The notes under the pieces are model-generated. The model worked only from the letters and a program-made list of their open reading frames with translations, did no database searches and was not told the DNA's origin. The position numbers and the translations under genes were made by a program. Positions 31,373-40,780 of a stretch of DNA of 64,000 nucleotides are shown here, piece by piece. This stretch comes from Periweissella ghanensis (lineage in GTDB: Bacteria > Bacillota > Bacilli > Lactobacillales > Lactobacillaceae). Numbering within the stretch: the first letter of the stretch is position 1; the number at the start of each line of letters is the position of its first letter. The stretch lies in NCBI RefSeq assembly GCF_918814755.1, contig NZ_CAKKNT010000002.1, forward strand, positions 82,809-146,808, given 5' to 3'.

Positions 31373-32125
31373 ATGGCGCAAGTGCAAGAAGGGTTGTTGA
31401 TTTTATGTCGGATTGCGGCATTTATCGCCATTAGCCCGGTATTTTCAGAAAAAAATTTCCCGCAAACCGCTAAAGTTGGCTTAAGCGGGGCGCTAACGTT
31501 GATGGCGTGGCCGGCGGTTACTCATTTTACGGGAACGCAATCATATCTCATTTTTGCGTTACTAGTCATCAAAGAAGTCATTTTTGGCCTCTCGATGGGC
31601 TACATCACGAAATTGATTTTTAGTGCCGTCATGTTAGCTGGTAGTGTGATTGACTTTCAAATCGGATTTTCCGCCGCACAATTGTATGATCCGTCATTTG
31701 AATCATCAATGTCACAATACGGCCGGGTTTATTACTGGTTAGCCTTATGTGCATTTTTTATAACCGGCTTGCATCGGTTATTAATCAAAGGGATTCTCTT
31801 ATCATTTCAAGTCGTTCCGCTTGGGGGCATTAACTACAGCGGAGCCACGATTAACGGGGTGGTCCAAACGTTTGCCGCTTCCTTTGCGATGGGGGTGAGC
31901 TTAGCCGCTCCATTAGTGGTTGCCTTAATCACGATTGATATTACCTTGGGGTTTGTCTCACGCACGGTGCCGCAATTGAATGTGTTGATGATGAGTTTGC
32001 CCGTTAAACAGGCGTTAGGATTTTTAATTACTCTGATTTTATTACCAAATATTTTGAGTATGTTGATGCGTGATATTCCTAATTCAATTCAAACGATGTG
32101 GGACTTTATTCGTTCAGTGAGGTAG
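31373..32125 (+). CDS. fliR: Flagellar export gate protein FliR
   Basis: Export-gate subunit with about six membrane helices. The ATG at 31373 (MAQVQEGLLILCRIAAFI) is preferred, with GAGG five bases upstream overlapping the fliQ stop. The in-frame ATG at 31352 lies inside fliQ without a site. 250 residues, usual length; motif SPVFSEKNFPQTAKVGLSG and the C-terminal PVKQALGFLITLILLP fit the family. Confidence 0.94.
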   Translation: MAQVQEGLLILCRIAAFIAISPVFSEKNFPQTAKVGLSGALTLMAWPAVTHFTGTQSYLIFALLVIKEVIFGLSMGYITKLIFSAVMLAGSVIDFQIGFSAAQLYDPSFESSMSQYGRVYYWLALCAFFITGLHRLLIKGILLSFQVVPLGGINYSGATINGVVQTFAASFAMGVSLAAPLVVALITIDITLGFVSRTVPQLNVLMMSLPVKQALGFLITLILLPNILSMLMRDIPNSIQTMWDFIRSVR

Positions 32126-32128
32126 CCA

Positions 32129-33196
32129 ATGGCGGAAGATAAAGCAAATAAAACTGAAAAACCCTCCGCCAAACGCTTACGGGATGCCCGCAAACGTGGT
32201 CAAATTCCAAAGAGTCAGGATTTAGTTATTGCGCTGTCATTACTCGGTTTTGCGTTAGTGCTTGAACCAATGTGGTCCAATGTCGGTGGGTACTTAGTTA
32301 ATTATTTAACGGCGAGTTTTGAAAATATTAGTCAAACCAAAGTTGCGTTTAATACGTTACCACGGCTTGGTACGCAATCGATTTTGATGCTGTTCATTTT
32401 AGCCGGGCCATTTATGCTGCTGGCCGTCATTATTGGGTTACTCGGGAATTTATTTCAAACCGGAATTTTATTTACGGCCCAGCCGTTGAAACCGGATTTT
32501 AAGAAAATTAATCCAGTCACCGGGATTAAAAATTTTTACAGCATGACGACGCTAGTCAATTTAGGCAAAACGCTGTTTAAATTTATCGTCGTGAGCTTCA
32601 TTGCCTATGGGGCGTATCAACAAGCGATTCCCACGATTGTTAATTTAGCCGCGATGGGGCCCCAAGATGTGTTCCACTTTGTCTTAACATTTGCCCATGA
32701 TATCGCGTTAAAAGTGGCCTTGTTTTTATTATTTTTGGCCGTCTTGGATTATGTGTATCAACGGTATAGCTTCTTCAAACGGTTACGAATGTCCAAGCAA
32801 GAAGTTAAAGATGAATACAAGCAAAATGAAGGGGATCCCAAGATTAAAGCCCAACGTCGTGCCCAATATCAACGGCTACTACATAACTCGGTCGCTAAAG
32901 TTAAAGAAGCCACGGTCGTCATTACTAACCCGACCCACTTTGCAATTGCCATTAAATACGATAGTGCCGTTGGGGTGCCCGTCGTATTAGCAAAAGGGGC
33001 CGATGAAATTGCCCAAAAGATGAAAGCCGAAGCGAAACGGCTTGATATTCCAATGATTGAAAATCGACCGGTGGCGCGGGCGTTATTTAAAGCCGTTGAA
33101 CCGGGTGAATTCATTCCCGCTGAATTATTTGAAGCCGTTGCTGGGATTATTGCCGTCGTATACAAGTTAGAAGCCGAAAAGGCCGGTAAGATTTAA
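32129..33196 (+). CDS. flhB: Flagellar export switch protein FlhB
   Basis: Export-gate protein that switches substrate class after self-cleavage. Basic N-terminus with KTEKPSAKRLRDARKRGQ, four membrane helices, and a cytoplasmic domain with the autocleavage motif NPTH at residues 267-270. 355 residues, 3 bases after fliR. Confidence 0.97.
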   Translation: MAEDKANKTEKPSAKRLRDARKRGQIPKSQDLVIALSLLGFALVLEPMWSNVGGYLVNYLTASFENISQTKVAFNTLPRLGTQSILMLFILAGPFMLLAVIIGLLGNLFQTGILFTAQPLKPDFKKINPVTGIKNFYSMTTLVNLGKTLFKFIVVSFIAYGAYQQAIPTIVNLAAMGPQDVFHFVLTFAHDIALKVALFLLFLAVLDYVYQRYSFFKRLRMSKQEVKDEYKQNEGDPKIKAQRRAQYQRLLHNSVAKVKEATVVITNPTHFAIAIKYDSAVGVPVVLAKGADEIAQKMKAEAKRLDIPMIENRPVARALFKAVEPGEFIPAELFEAVAGIIAVVYKLEAEKAGKI

Positions 33197-33218
33197 GAAA
33201 TACAAGAGGATTGTCAGG

Positions 33219-35294
33219 ATGCAAAAAGCCGCCAAAAAAAGTTCCAAATTTAAAACAGCTGATATATTAATCGCCTGCCTTGTGTTAGGAATTATGGGCT
33301 TAATCATCGTGCCATTACCACCATTTGTGCTTGATTTCTTAATTGTTATCAACTTAACGGTGGCGATGAATATTTTACTGATTACGTTATTTACTAAATC
33401 AGTGTTAGAATTCACGACTTTTCCAACGTTATTGTTAATTACGACGATGCTCAAGCTCGGTTTGAATATGGCCTCAACACGGTTGATCTTAACAGATGGT
33501 TCCGCCGGTAAAGTAATTGAAGCCTTTGCCGATGTGGTAGCCGGGAATAACTACTTAGTCGGGATTATTTTGTTCGTGATTATCATGGTTGTCCAATTGG
33601 TCGTTGTGACAAATGGGGCCGGTCGGGTATCTGAAGTTTCAGCCCGGTTTACTTTGGATGCGATGCCTGGGAAACAAATGTCAATTGACTCGGATTTAAA
33701 CGCCGGTTTGATTGATCAAAAAACGGCCCAACGTCGCCGCAATGATTTACAGCGTGAAGCTAATTTCTTTGGGGCCATGGATGGGGCTAGTAAGTTCGTC
33801 AAAGGAGACGCGATTGCTAGTGTCTTGATTGTGGCCATCAACTTACTTGGTGGGGCTGCGATTTTCTCAATTGGCGGTAAGATGACGATTGTGGAAGCCC
33901 TTAGTAACTTTGGGAAGCTTTCTATCGGGGATGGCCTAGTTAGTGCCGTGCCATCATTGCTAATTTCGGTAGCGACCGGGATTATTGTGACCCGTTCGGA
34001 AAATAACAAAAGTTTTGGGTTGGAAATTAAAGCTGATGGATTACGTAATCCGAACTTATTTAAAATTGTTGGGGTAATTTTAGTGCTCTTGGCCTTAGTG
34101 CCCCACTTTCCATTCTTGCCCTTTATGTTAGTTGGGATTGGTTTGTTTGCGGCGAGTTACTTCATCAAACAAAAAGAAGATCAACGCCAAATTGAAGCGA
34201 AGCGTGAAGCACAAATTCTAGCTTTGGAACAAAAAAAGCAAGCCGAAGAAGAAGACGAATCAGTGGCGTCATTCCAAGTTGAACCGATTGCGATTGAAAT
34301 TGGGTATGGCTTGATTTCAATTGTCGATGATTCGGTTGAAAACAGCTTGATGAAGCGAATTGTTGGTATTCGAAAACAAAGTGCTCGTGAACTAGGAATT
34401 TTAGTTAGCCCGGTGCGGATTCGCGATAATTTATATTTAGCAGCCAATGATTACTCAATTAAAATTCGCGGGAATGAAGTTGGTAAGGGTGATATTTACC
34501 TGGATAAATATATGATTATTAGCCAAGGGGATGATGATTTTCCGTTTGACGGGATTAAAACCAAGGAACCCGCGTTTAACTTAGATGCGATTTGGATTGA
34601 AGCCAAGGACAAAGAAAACGCTGAACTCCAAGGCTTTACCGTCATTGAACCGCTCACGGTTATTACGACGCACTTAAAAGAAATTATTTACAGTCACGCG
34701 CCAGAACTCTTGGGCCGGCAAGAAGTTAAGAAGTTACTTGAAGGGATTAAAGATCAAAGCAACGTCGTGATTGATGAATTAATTCCAGATATTATGCGGC
34801 TTGGTGAAGTTCAAAAGGTGTTGCAAAACTTATTAGATGAAAAAATTCCGATTAATGATTTGGCTACGATTTTAGAAACGCTCGCCGATTATGGGCTCGT
34901 GACCAAAGACGGAGAAATGTTAACCGAATACGTCCGTCAAGCGTTAAAACGCACGATTGCTGCCAAGTATGTTGGTGAAAATGACAAGATTAATGTCGTG
35001 ACATTACACCCCCAGCTAGAAGAATTAATTGGTAACAGTATTCAACAAACCCCAACTGGTTCATACCCAGTACTACCCCCAGATACAGTTAATAAGCTCT
35101 TACAAGCCGTTGGAACCATTCAACAAACCTTGTTAGTCCAAGATTTGAGCTATGTTATTTTAACGTCACCGAAAACGCGGTTGGCCTTGCGTAAGTTAAT
35201 TGCCTTTAACTTCGCGGATACCCCAATCTTGTCATTAAATGAAATTCCTAATGAAGTGGCCATTGAAGCCATTGCGACCCTTAGTCTTGACTAG
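33219..35294 (+). CDS. flhA: Flagellar export gate protein FlhA
   Basis: Large proton-driven export-gate subunit, 691 residues. The N-terminal half has about eight membrane helices and the FHIPEP-type loop sequences VSARFTLDAMPGKQMSIDSDL and ALSNFGKLSIGDGLVSAVPSLL (each quoted in part). The C-terminal half is the cytoplasmic docking domain. It is followed after 32 bases by the sigma factor, so flhF and flhG, which follow flhA in B. subtilis, are missing here. Confidence 0.97.
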   Translation: MQKAAKKSSKFKTADILIACLVLGIMGLIIVPLPPFVLDFLIVINLTVAMNILLITLFTKSVLEFTTFPTLLLITTMLKLGLNMASTRLILTDGSAGKVIEAFADVVAGNNYLVGIILFVIIMVVQLVVVTNGAGRVSEVSARFTLDAMPGKQMSIDSDLNAGLIDQKTAQRRRNDLQREANFFGAMDGASKFVKGDAIASVLIVAINLLGGAAIFSIGGKMTIVEALSNFGKLSIGDGLVSAVPSLLISVATGIIVTRSENNKSFGLEIKADGLRNPNLFKIVGVILVLLALVPHFPFLPFMLVGIGLFAASYFIKQKEDQRQIEAKREAQILALEQKKQAEEEDESVASFQVEPIAIEIGYGLISIVDDSVENSLMKRIVGIRKQSARELGILVSPVRIRDNLYLAANDYSIKIRGNEVGKGDIYLDKYMIISQGDDDFPFDGIKTKEPAFNLDAIWIEAKDKENAELQGFTVIEPLTVITTHLKEIIYSHAPELLGRQEVKKLLEGIKDQSNVVIDELIPDIMRLGEVQKVLQNLLDEKIPINDLATILETLADYGLVTKDGEMLTEYVRQALKRTIAAKYVGENDKINVVTLHPQLEELIGNSIQQTPTGSYPVLPPDTVNKLLQAVGTIQQTLLVQDLSYVILTSPKTRLALRKLIAFNFADTPILSLNEIPNEVAIEAIATLSLD

Positions 35295-35326
35295 GTATAC
35301 AAATAAGTTAAAAGGAGTGCGTTGCT

Positions 35327-36046
35327 ATGTACGAAATCGATGTTGAAACAAAAATTTTAAGTTATTTACCGTTAGTGCAGCGAGTAGTTAATCGCTTAGC
35401 AATTAAAAATTTTGATTATTCCAAAGATGACTTATTTAATATCGGGGTAATTGGTTTAATTGATGCCATTCATAAATTTGATCCAACTAAAAAAGTCCCG
35501 TTTGAAGCGTATGCCACTTTTCGGATTAAAGGTTCAATCATTGATGAAGTCCGGAAACATGCCAAAATTTCGCGTAATCGGATGGCTATTTTAAACCGAT
35601 TTTACGCCGTTAAACATGAATTAACGATGGCTCTTGATCGTGAACCAACGGATGAAGAAATCACCCGCAAAATGCAGATTTCTAATACCCAACTCAATGA
35701 AATCTACGATAGTATGCATTTTTTGGCGAGTGTTTCCTTAGATTCAACCTTATTTTCCGGCAGTTCCAATGGTGAAGAAGGTTTCTCACTCAAAGAAATG
35801 TTACCCGATACAACGCTCCAAAGTAGTGATGCACTGTTAGAACAAGATGAGCAACGCCAAGTTTTACGCGACAAAATCGGGCTCTTACCGGAACGCGACC
35901 AAGTTATTTTGAACTTATACTACGTTGATAACTTAACGCTCAAAGAAATTGCGATTGTCTTAGATGTTTCAATCGCGCGTGTTTCACAACTCCACGGCAA
36001 AATTGTTGCCAAATTAAAAACTATGATTGAAGAGGAACTCGCATGA
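35327..36046 (+). CDS. fliA: Flagellar sigma factor sigma-28 (FliA/SigD)
   Basis: Alternative sigma factor for late flagellar and chemotaxis genes. Region 2 includes DLFNIGVIGLIDAIHKFDP and the -10-recognition helix in AYATFRIKGSIIDEVRKHA. Region 4 at the C-terminus carries LTLKEIAIVLDVSIARVSQLH for -35 binding. 239 residues, close to SigD. Eight matching promoters are visible in the window, and its antagonist FlgM is encoded at 52399. Its last codon overlaps the next rod gene by 4 bases. Confidence 0.95.
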   Translation: MYEIDVETKILSYLPLVQRVVNRLAIKNFDYSKDDLFNIGVIGLIDAIHKFDPTKKVPFEAYATFRIKGSIIDEVRKHAKISRNRMAILNRFYAVKHELTMALDREPTDEEITRKMQISNTQLNEIYDSMHFLASVSLDSTLFSGSSNGEEGFSLKEMLPDTTLQSSDALLEQDEQRQVLRDKIGLLPERDQVILNLYYVDNLTLKEIAIVLDVSIARVSQLHGKIVAKLKTMIEEELA

Positions 36047-36744
36047 TTCGTGCCCTGGATACATTACAAAATAACTTCGATTTGCTAATTCAACGGCAAG
36101 CTAATTTAGCTAGTAATATTGCTAATGCCAATACGCCTGGCTACATGGAGCAAAACCTGTTTCAATCAACTTTGCGCGAGGTGCGCTTACATAATTATCA
36201 AGGTGGTAAATATATTAACAGCTTTAATGATGCCGGTGGTTTTACCTTTGGCAATGAGCTTAGTGGTAGCCGCTTAAACACCAATAAAGGGGCGATGAAA
36301 ACAACCGGGTTGCAAACTGATTTTGCGATTCCCACGGCTGGTTTTTTCAACGTCCAAATGCCAAATGGTCAAACTGCCTACACCCGTAACGGGAATTTCC
36401 GTCTCAATGACCAAAACCAATTGGTAACACAAGATGGTTATGCCGTTTTAGGTCAAAATGGGCAACCCATTGTCGGCACGGATAACCCACCATTTAAAAT
36501 TACCAATTTTGCTAACATCAGCCAACTGGCTAACCTTGGCAACACATATTACACCAGTCCCACGCCGGGAACGCCCGTCACGACTCAAGTTCAAGCGGGG
36601 ATGCTTGAGCAAAGTAATGTTCAAATTGCTGATCAGATGACATCGATGATTCAGATTTCCCGCGAATATGAAGCCAATCAACGGGCCCTTTCAATGAATA
36701 ATGCCACCCTGGATAAAGCCGTTAATCGTCTCGGCGCTCTTTAA
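36043..36744 (+). CDS. flgF: Flagellar rod protein FlgF (FlhO-like)
   Basis: Distal-rod or rod family protein of 233 residues. The motif LASNIANANTPGYMEQNLFQ occurs near the N-terminus, the centre has TDFAIPTAGFFNVQMPNGQTAYTRNGNF, typical of FlgE/F/G proteins (quoted as TAGFFNVQ and TAYTRNGNF), and the C-terminus has NVQIADQMTSMIQISREYEAN. The first residues (MIRALDTLQNNF) differ from the classical MLRGLY start. It corresponds to FlhO of Bacillus. ATGA overlap with fliA. Confidence 0.88.
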   Translation: MIRALDTLQNNFDLLIQRQANLASNIANANTPGYMEQNLFQSTLREVRLHNYQGGKYINSFNDAGGFTFGNELSGSRLNTNKGAMKTTGLQTDFAIPTAGFFNVQMPNGQTAYTRNGNFRLNDQNQLVTQDGYAVLGQNGQPIVGTDNPPFKITNFANISQLANLGNTYYTSPTPGTPVTTQVQAGMLEQSNVQIADQMTSMIQISREYEANQRALSMNNATLDKAVNRLGAL

Positions 36745-36763
36745 TTAATTTGAGGAAAAATAA

Positions 36764-37543
36764 ATGAACATTCAAAGTCTCTTACAAGTCAATAAAGCCG
36801 GGATGAACGGTAACCAAAATAACTTAGATATCATTGCCAATAATTTGGCTAATTTAACCACGACCGGTTTTAAAGCCAAGAGTGGGGCATTTGGGGCGAC
36901 CCTTAACAATCAAATCAATAACCAAGAAGTACCATTAGCAGCAACCAGTAACCAAATGGCGCTTAACACCGGCTTAATTGTGGGAAGTGATATCGATGAC
37001 TTCCGCCAAGGGGGCTTGCAAACGACCGGCCAAAAAACCGATTTTGCCCTCCAAGGGAATGGCTTTTTCGGGGTGCGCGATGCCAACAACCAATTATTGT
37101 TGACGCGGGTTGGGGATTTCAAGCGGGATGCCCAAGGTACGTTGGTAACAGATACTGGCTTGCACGTTGCGACAACTGATCGCATTCCGCAAAACCAATG
37201 GCCGCAAGGTGAAATGGCCGTGAGTGCGAATGGTGATATCACGATTCAGACGCCCCAAGGAAGTGTTGCGGTGGGTCAGTTAAATATTTACCAACCGCGC
37301 AGCTTAAATGATTTGCAACCGGCCGGCAATACGATGTATCAAGCCCAAGGTGGGGCCGTCCAAATTATTAACGGAACCCCCGGTGCCGGTAGTATTACGC
37401 AAGGGGCCTTGGAAAATGCCAATGTTGATATGGCTAGCCAAATGGCCGATATGATTTCAACCCAACGGGCTTACCAATTAAATGCTAAAGCGTTACAAGC
37501 GACGGATAATATCTTAAATGTCACAAATAATTTCAACCAATAA
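36764..37543 (+). CDS. flgG: Flagellar rod protein FlgG (FlhP-like)
   Basis: Rod protein of 259 residues with N-terminal NNLDIIANNLANLTTTGFKAK and C-terminal ENANVDMASQMADMISTQRAYQLNAKALQ (quoted in part). The centre carries TDFALQGNGFFGV and LTRVGDF, as in FlgG. It is the second of the tandem rod genes after the sigma factor. A sigma-28 promoter begins just 4 bases after its stop. Confidence 0.9.
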   Translation: MNIQSLLQVNKAGMNGNQNNLDIIANNLANLTTTGFKAKSGAFGATLNNQINNQEVPLAATSNQMALNTGLIVGSDIDDFRQGGLQTTGQKTDFALQGNGFFGVRDANNQLLLTRVGDFKRDAQGTLVTDTGLHVATTDRIPQNQWPQGEMAVSANGDITIQTPQGSVAVGQLNIYQPRSLNDLQPAGNTMYQAQGGAVQIINGTPGAGSITQGALENANVDMASQMADMISTQRAYQLNAKALQATDNILNVTNNFNQ

Positions 37544-37546
37544 CTT

Positions 37547-37572
37547 TAATTTAGCACCATTAATTCCGATAA
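37547..37572 (+). promoter_or_regulatory. Sigma-28 promoter of the sensor-less chemoreceptor gene
   Basis: CTTTAAT gives TAAT at 37547-37550, 14-base spacer, then TCCGATAA (37565-37572). It shares the CTTTAAT form of the -35 with the promoters at 47397 and 51979. It would add late expression of the chemotaxis genes inside the long operon. Confidence 0.65.
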
Positions 37573-37655
37573 GTACTAATGAAAGTTTAGCTAATTAGCA
37601 AGCGTTGCTTTAGCAAATTTTTTAAATCACAGGTAGATAGCGGAAGGAAGTTATT

Positions 37656-38801
37656 ATGGTTCAAAAAAACAGTCGTAAACGGGCCCAGGTTGGCCGGATT
37701 ATTAATTACAGCATGCCAGTAATTACGTTATTAGTGGGAATTATTTTCCTATTTAGTAATGGGGTTACCATGGGTACGCTATTAACTTACAGCATCATTA
37801 TGGTGCTTTGCTGTGTCCTTGCTTATAGCGGCTTAGTTTTAGCTAAGCCCACGAGCACTACTCCAGGAGCACCTGCGTTACCAACTGAAGCACCAGTTGA
37901 GGCCGTCGTTGCTGAACCAACTGCCGAGGCCGGGCTTCCTGAAGCGACCCCAGTGTTTGATATGCAAATTGCGGAACACTTAGCTGCGGCGCAAGAAATC
38001 AGTACTAATTTGCAAACTAGCTTAGTGGCCCTTGGTGGTACCAATGGTCACCGCACGCTAGCTGCTGATGAAATTAGTAAGCAAATTCAAGCGTTACAAG
38101 CCCAAGTGGCCCTAGTTACCGAAAGTATTAGTACGTTGGGTAATTTCAACCGGGAAGTGGTTGCGGCTGATCAAACGGCAATTACTGATTTAGAAAATTT
38201 AGGCACGGCGTGGAAAGCGGACCGTGATAATAGTAATCAATTGATTCAAGAAATGGTTGATATGGACCAAGACGTTCAAAGTATTGTTAAGATTGTCAGC
38301 TTAATTAACGATATTTCTGAACAAACTAATTTATTAGCTCTCAACGCCTCAATTGAAGCCGCCCGCGCTGGTGAAGCCGGCCGTGGGTTTGCAATTGTGG
38401 CAGAAGAAGTGCGTGATCTAGCCGAACAAAGTGGTCAATCAGCTAAGAGCATCACATCAATTATGGAAGCAATTCGTACTAAGTCAGAACACATGGTGGT
38501 GGCGTTAAACGAATCATATTCAAGTAACACCGAACGGACAACTAAGCTTGATGACATGGTTAATGATATGCAAGCCATCTTAGTTAAAACGGATGCCCTT
38601 GGTCCGCAAATGGCCACGATTGGTGACGGGTTAGCCCAAATGAAGACCATCAACAGTACGCTGACGCAAAAAGTGGCCCAATTTGGCCAACGCGAGGCCA
38701 CACAAGTTAGTGCTAAGATTGCTGAAGTTACAAATGGCTTATCAGAAATCAATGCTAATTTGGCGGTGATTGAAGCCCGCCAAGCAAGTCAAAATAACTA
38801 A
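37656..38801 (+). CDS. Membrane-anchored chemoreceptor without an external sensor domain
   Basis: Methyl-accepting chemotaxis protein of 381 residues. Two closely spaced membrane helices (about residues 16-35 and 42-63) leave almost no external loop. A Pro/Ala/Glu-rich linker (residues 65-105) and a cytoplasmic signalling coiled coil follow. The hairpin tip reads [19 protein letters not shown] then [22 protein letters not shown], the most canonical of the three receptors here. No HAMP domain is recognised. It heads the chemotaxis gene group and has its own sigma-28 promoter, so it may act as an internal or general signalling receptor. Confidence 0.88.
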   Translation: MVQKNSRKRAQVGRIINYSMPVITLLVGIIFLFSNGVTMGTLLTYSIIMVLCCVLAYSGLVLAKPTSTTPGAPALPTEAPVEAVVAEPTAEAGLPEATPVFDMQIAEHLAAAQEISTNLQTSLVALGGTNGHRTLAADEISKQIQALQAQVALVTESISTLGNFNREVVAADQTAITDLENLGTAWKADRDNSNQLIQEMVDMDQDVQSIVKIVSLINDISEQTNLLALNASIEAARAGEAGRGFAIVAEEVRDLAEQSGQSAKSITSIMEAIRTKSEHMVVALNESYSSNTERTTKLDDMVNDMQAILVKTDALGPQMATIGDGLAQMKTINSTLTQKVAQFGQREATQVSAKIAEVTNGLSEINANLAVIEARQASQNN

Positions 38802-38816
38802 GGGAAGGCAAATAGT

Positions 38817-39287
38817 ATGGGGCAATATGTAGTATTTAAAAGTAACGACCAAGCATTTGCAATTGATGTGCATGTCGTAAAACGAGTCGTTGAATCCGAT
38901 AGCTTTATCAAAATTCCCGAGGTTGCCGATTACGTCATGGGCGTTTATGAATATGAAGGCGCCATGATTCCAGTCATTGATTTACGCCAAAAATTATTTA
39001 ATATCGCTACTGAAATGACGTCGGAAGCCAAAGTTATTTTGTGCCGTTGGCAAGACCGCTTACTAGGCGCATATGTCGCTGATATTGATGGCATCTTTGA
39101 ATTACAAGAAGCCAATTATGAAGAAGAATTACGCAAAGCCAACTTAAAGAATGGTTACATTGATAAATTCTTGAAGTTAAATGGGGATGTCGTTATTTCA
39201 CTAGAATTAGAATACTTATTTAACAATGAACAAGCTGATCAGCTGTTAATGCTTGAGGCAGAACCTGAGCCCGCCAACCATGACTGA
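38817..39287 (+). CDS. cheW: Chemotaxis coupling protein CheW (first copy)
   Basis: Adaptor linking receptors to CheA. The fold begins YVVFKSNDQAFAIDVHVVKRV and includes VMGVYEYEGAMIPVIDLRQKL, matching the CheW core. 156 residues, slightly longer than usual owing to an acidic C-terminal tail. It overlaps cheD by 8 bases. A second CheW is encoded at 44629. Confidence 0.92.
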   Translation: MGQYVVFKSNDQAFAIDVHVVKRVVESDSFIKIPEVADYVMGVYEYEGAMIPVIDLRQKLFNIATEMTSEAKVILCRWQDRLLGAYVADIDGIFELQEANYEEELRKANLKNGYIDKFLKLNGDVVISLELEYLFNNEQADQLLMLEAEPEPANHD

Positions 39288-39762
39288 GCAACTGCACGCT
39301 GGCATCGCCGAATATAAAATTGGTCACGCCCCGCAAACATTAGCCGCTCTCGGGTTAGGCTCATGTGTTGCGACCGTTATCTATGATGAAGAACACCATC
39401 TTGGCGGGATTAGTCATATTATGTTGCCCGATAGTACCGCATTTAGTGCCAGTCAAACAACCAATCATGCGAAATTTGCTAACTTGGCATTACCAGAAAT
39501 GGTGACGGCACTACGCCAAGCTGGAGCGACGGGACCATTAACTGCCAAAATTGCTGGTGGGGCGCAAATGTTTAAAACCGCGAGCACCCAACTCAATATT
39601 GGGCAACGTAATATTATGGCCGTGGAAGCCACGTTAGCGCAATTGGCGATTCCAATTGTCGCCCGTCACGTTGGTGGCACCCAAGGGCGGACGATGATCG
39701 TTGATTTAGTTGATTTTTCAACGATGATTCGAATTGTGCACGACGGGACCATCTATATCTAA
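39280..39762 (+). CDS. cheD: Chemoreceptor glutamine deamidase CheD
   Basis: Deamidates receptor glutamines and interacts with CheC. The catalytic cysteine lies in LGLGSCVATVIYD and the catalytic histidine in LGGISHIMLPDS, the conserved CheD pair. The ATG at 39280 overlaps the cheW stop and gives 160 residues; the upstream TTG at 39253 is unlikely. Confidence 0.94.
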   Translation: MTEQLHAGIAEYKIGHAPQTLAALGLGSCVATVIYDEEHHLGGISHIMLPDSTAFSASQTTNHAKFANLALPEMVTALRQAGATGPLTAKIAGGAQMFKTASTQLNIGQRNIMAVEATLAQLAIPIVARHVGGTQGRTMIVDLVDFSTMIRIVHDGTIYI

Positions 39763-39779
39763 GGTAAAGGAAATCGGGG

Positions 39780-40778
39780 ATGATTAAAGTTTTATTAGCG
39801 GATGATTCCGCGTTTATGCGTAAAGTTATTAGCGACATTATTACCCGCTTCCCAGGCGTTGAAGTTACCAAAATTGTGCGTAATGGCGCCTTAGCAGTTG
39901 AAGCGGTGCAAACCGAAATATTTGATGTTGTGATTTTAGATGTTGAAATGCCGGTGATGGATGGCTTGACGGCCTTAAAAGGGATTAAAGCGGTTCGCGA
40001 TATTCCCGTCATTATGTTAAGTGCATTGAATAATCAAGCCCTAACGATTGCGGCCTTGGAAGCCGGGGCGTTTGATTTTATTGAAAAGCCACTGAATTTA
40101 CATGCCATTGATCCAGAATGGTTAATGATGTTTGCCGACCAAATTATTGCCAGTACCAAGCAAAAAGGTGTGGGCCCGGCCCGCGTTAGCCAACCAGCCA
40201 TGGTGCACCCAGCTGCTGTTGAACCAGCAATTATTGTAATTGGGGCGTCAACGGGGGGACCAAAAGCATTGCTGCAACTAATTCAAGGGTTACCGGCCAA
40301 ACTGAAAATGCCGATTTTAATTGTGCAGCATATGCCTAAAGGGTTTACGACGCACTTTGCCAATCGGTTGCATGAATTTACGGCCAATAACGTTTATGAA
40401 GCCGCCGATGGCATGATCGTGGAAAATGCGATTTACTTGGCGCCAGGTGATTACCATATGGAAATCATTGGCGGGCGGATTAAGTTACATCAGGCAGAAA
40501 AGATGCATGGCACGCGCCCAGCCGTGGATTATTTATTTAAATCTGCGGCCGCCCAATATGGGGCCCGCGTCACCGCCTTTTTGTTAACCGGCATGGGCCA
40601 TGATGGTGCCGATGGGATGGCGACAATTAAACAACATGGTGGCTATAACATTACCCAAGACGAAGCAACGTGCATCGTTTATGGCATGCCTAAGAGTGCG
40701 GTGGCGTTAAAGGTCGTCGATGAAGAATTAAGTTTGGCGGCCATTAGCACTAAATTAAATCAATTGGTAGGAGCGTAA
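39780..40778 (+). CDS. cheB: Chemotaxis methylesterase CheB
   Basis: Response-regulator-controlled methylesterase. The receiver domain has Asp54 in VVILDVEMPVMDG. The esterase domain carries the catalytic Ser in IGASTGGPKAL, His in VQHMPKGFTTHFA and Asp in LTGMGHDGADGM. 332 residues. Confidence 0.97.
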   Translation: MIKVLLADDSAFMRKVISDIITRFPGVEVTKIVRNGALAVEAVQTEIFDVVILDVEMPVMDGLTALKGIKAVRDIPVIMLSALNNQALTIAALEAGAFDFIEKPLNLHAIDPEWLMMFADQIIASTKQKGVGPARVSQPAMVHPAAVEPAIIVIGASTGGPKALLQLIQGLPAKLKMPILIVQHMPKGFTTHFANRLHEFTANNVYEAADGMIVENAIYLAPGDYHMEIIGGRIKLHQAEKMHGTRPAVDYLFKSAAAQYGARVTAFLLTGMGHDGADGMATIKQHGGYNITQDEATCIVYGMPKSAVALKVVDEELSLAAISTKLNQLVGA

Positions 40779-40780
40779 TG

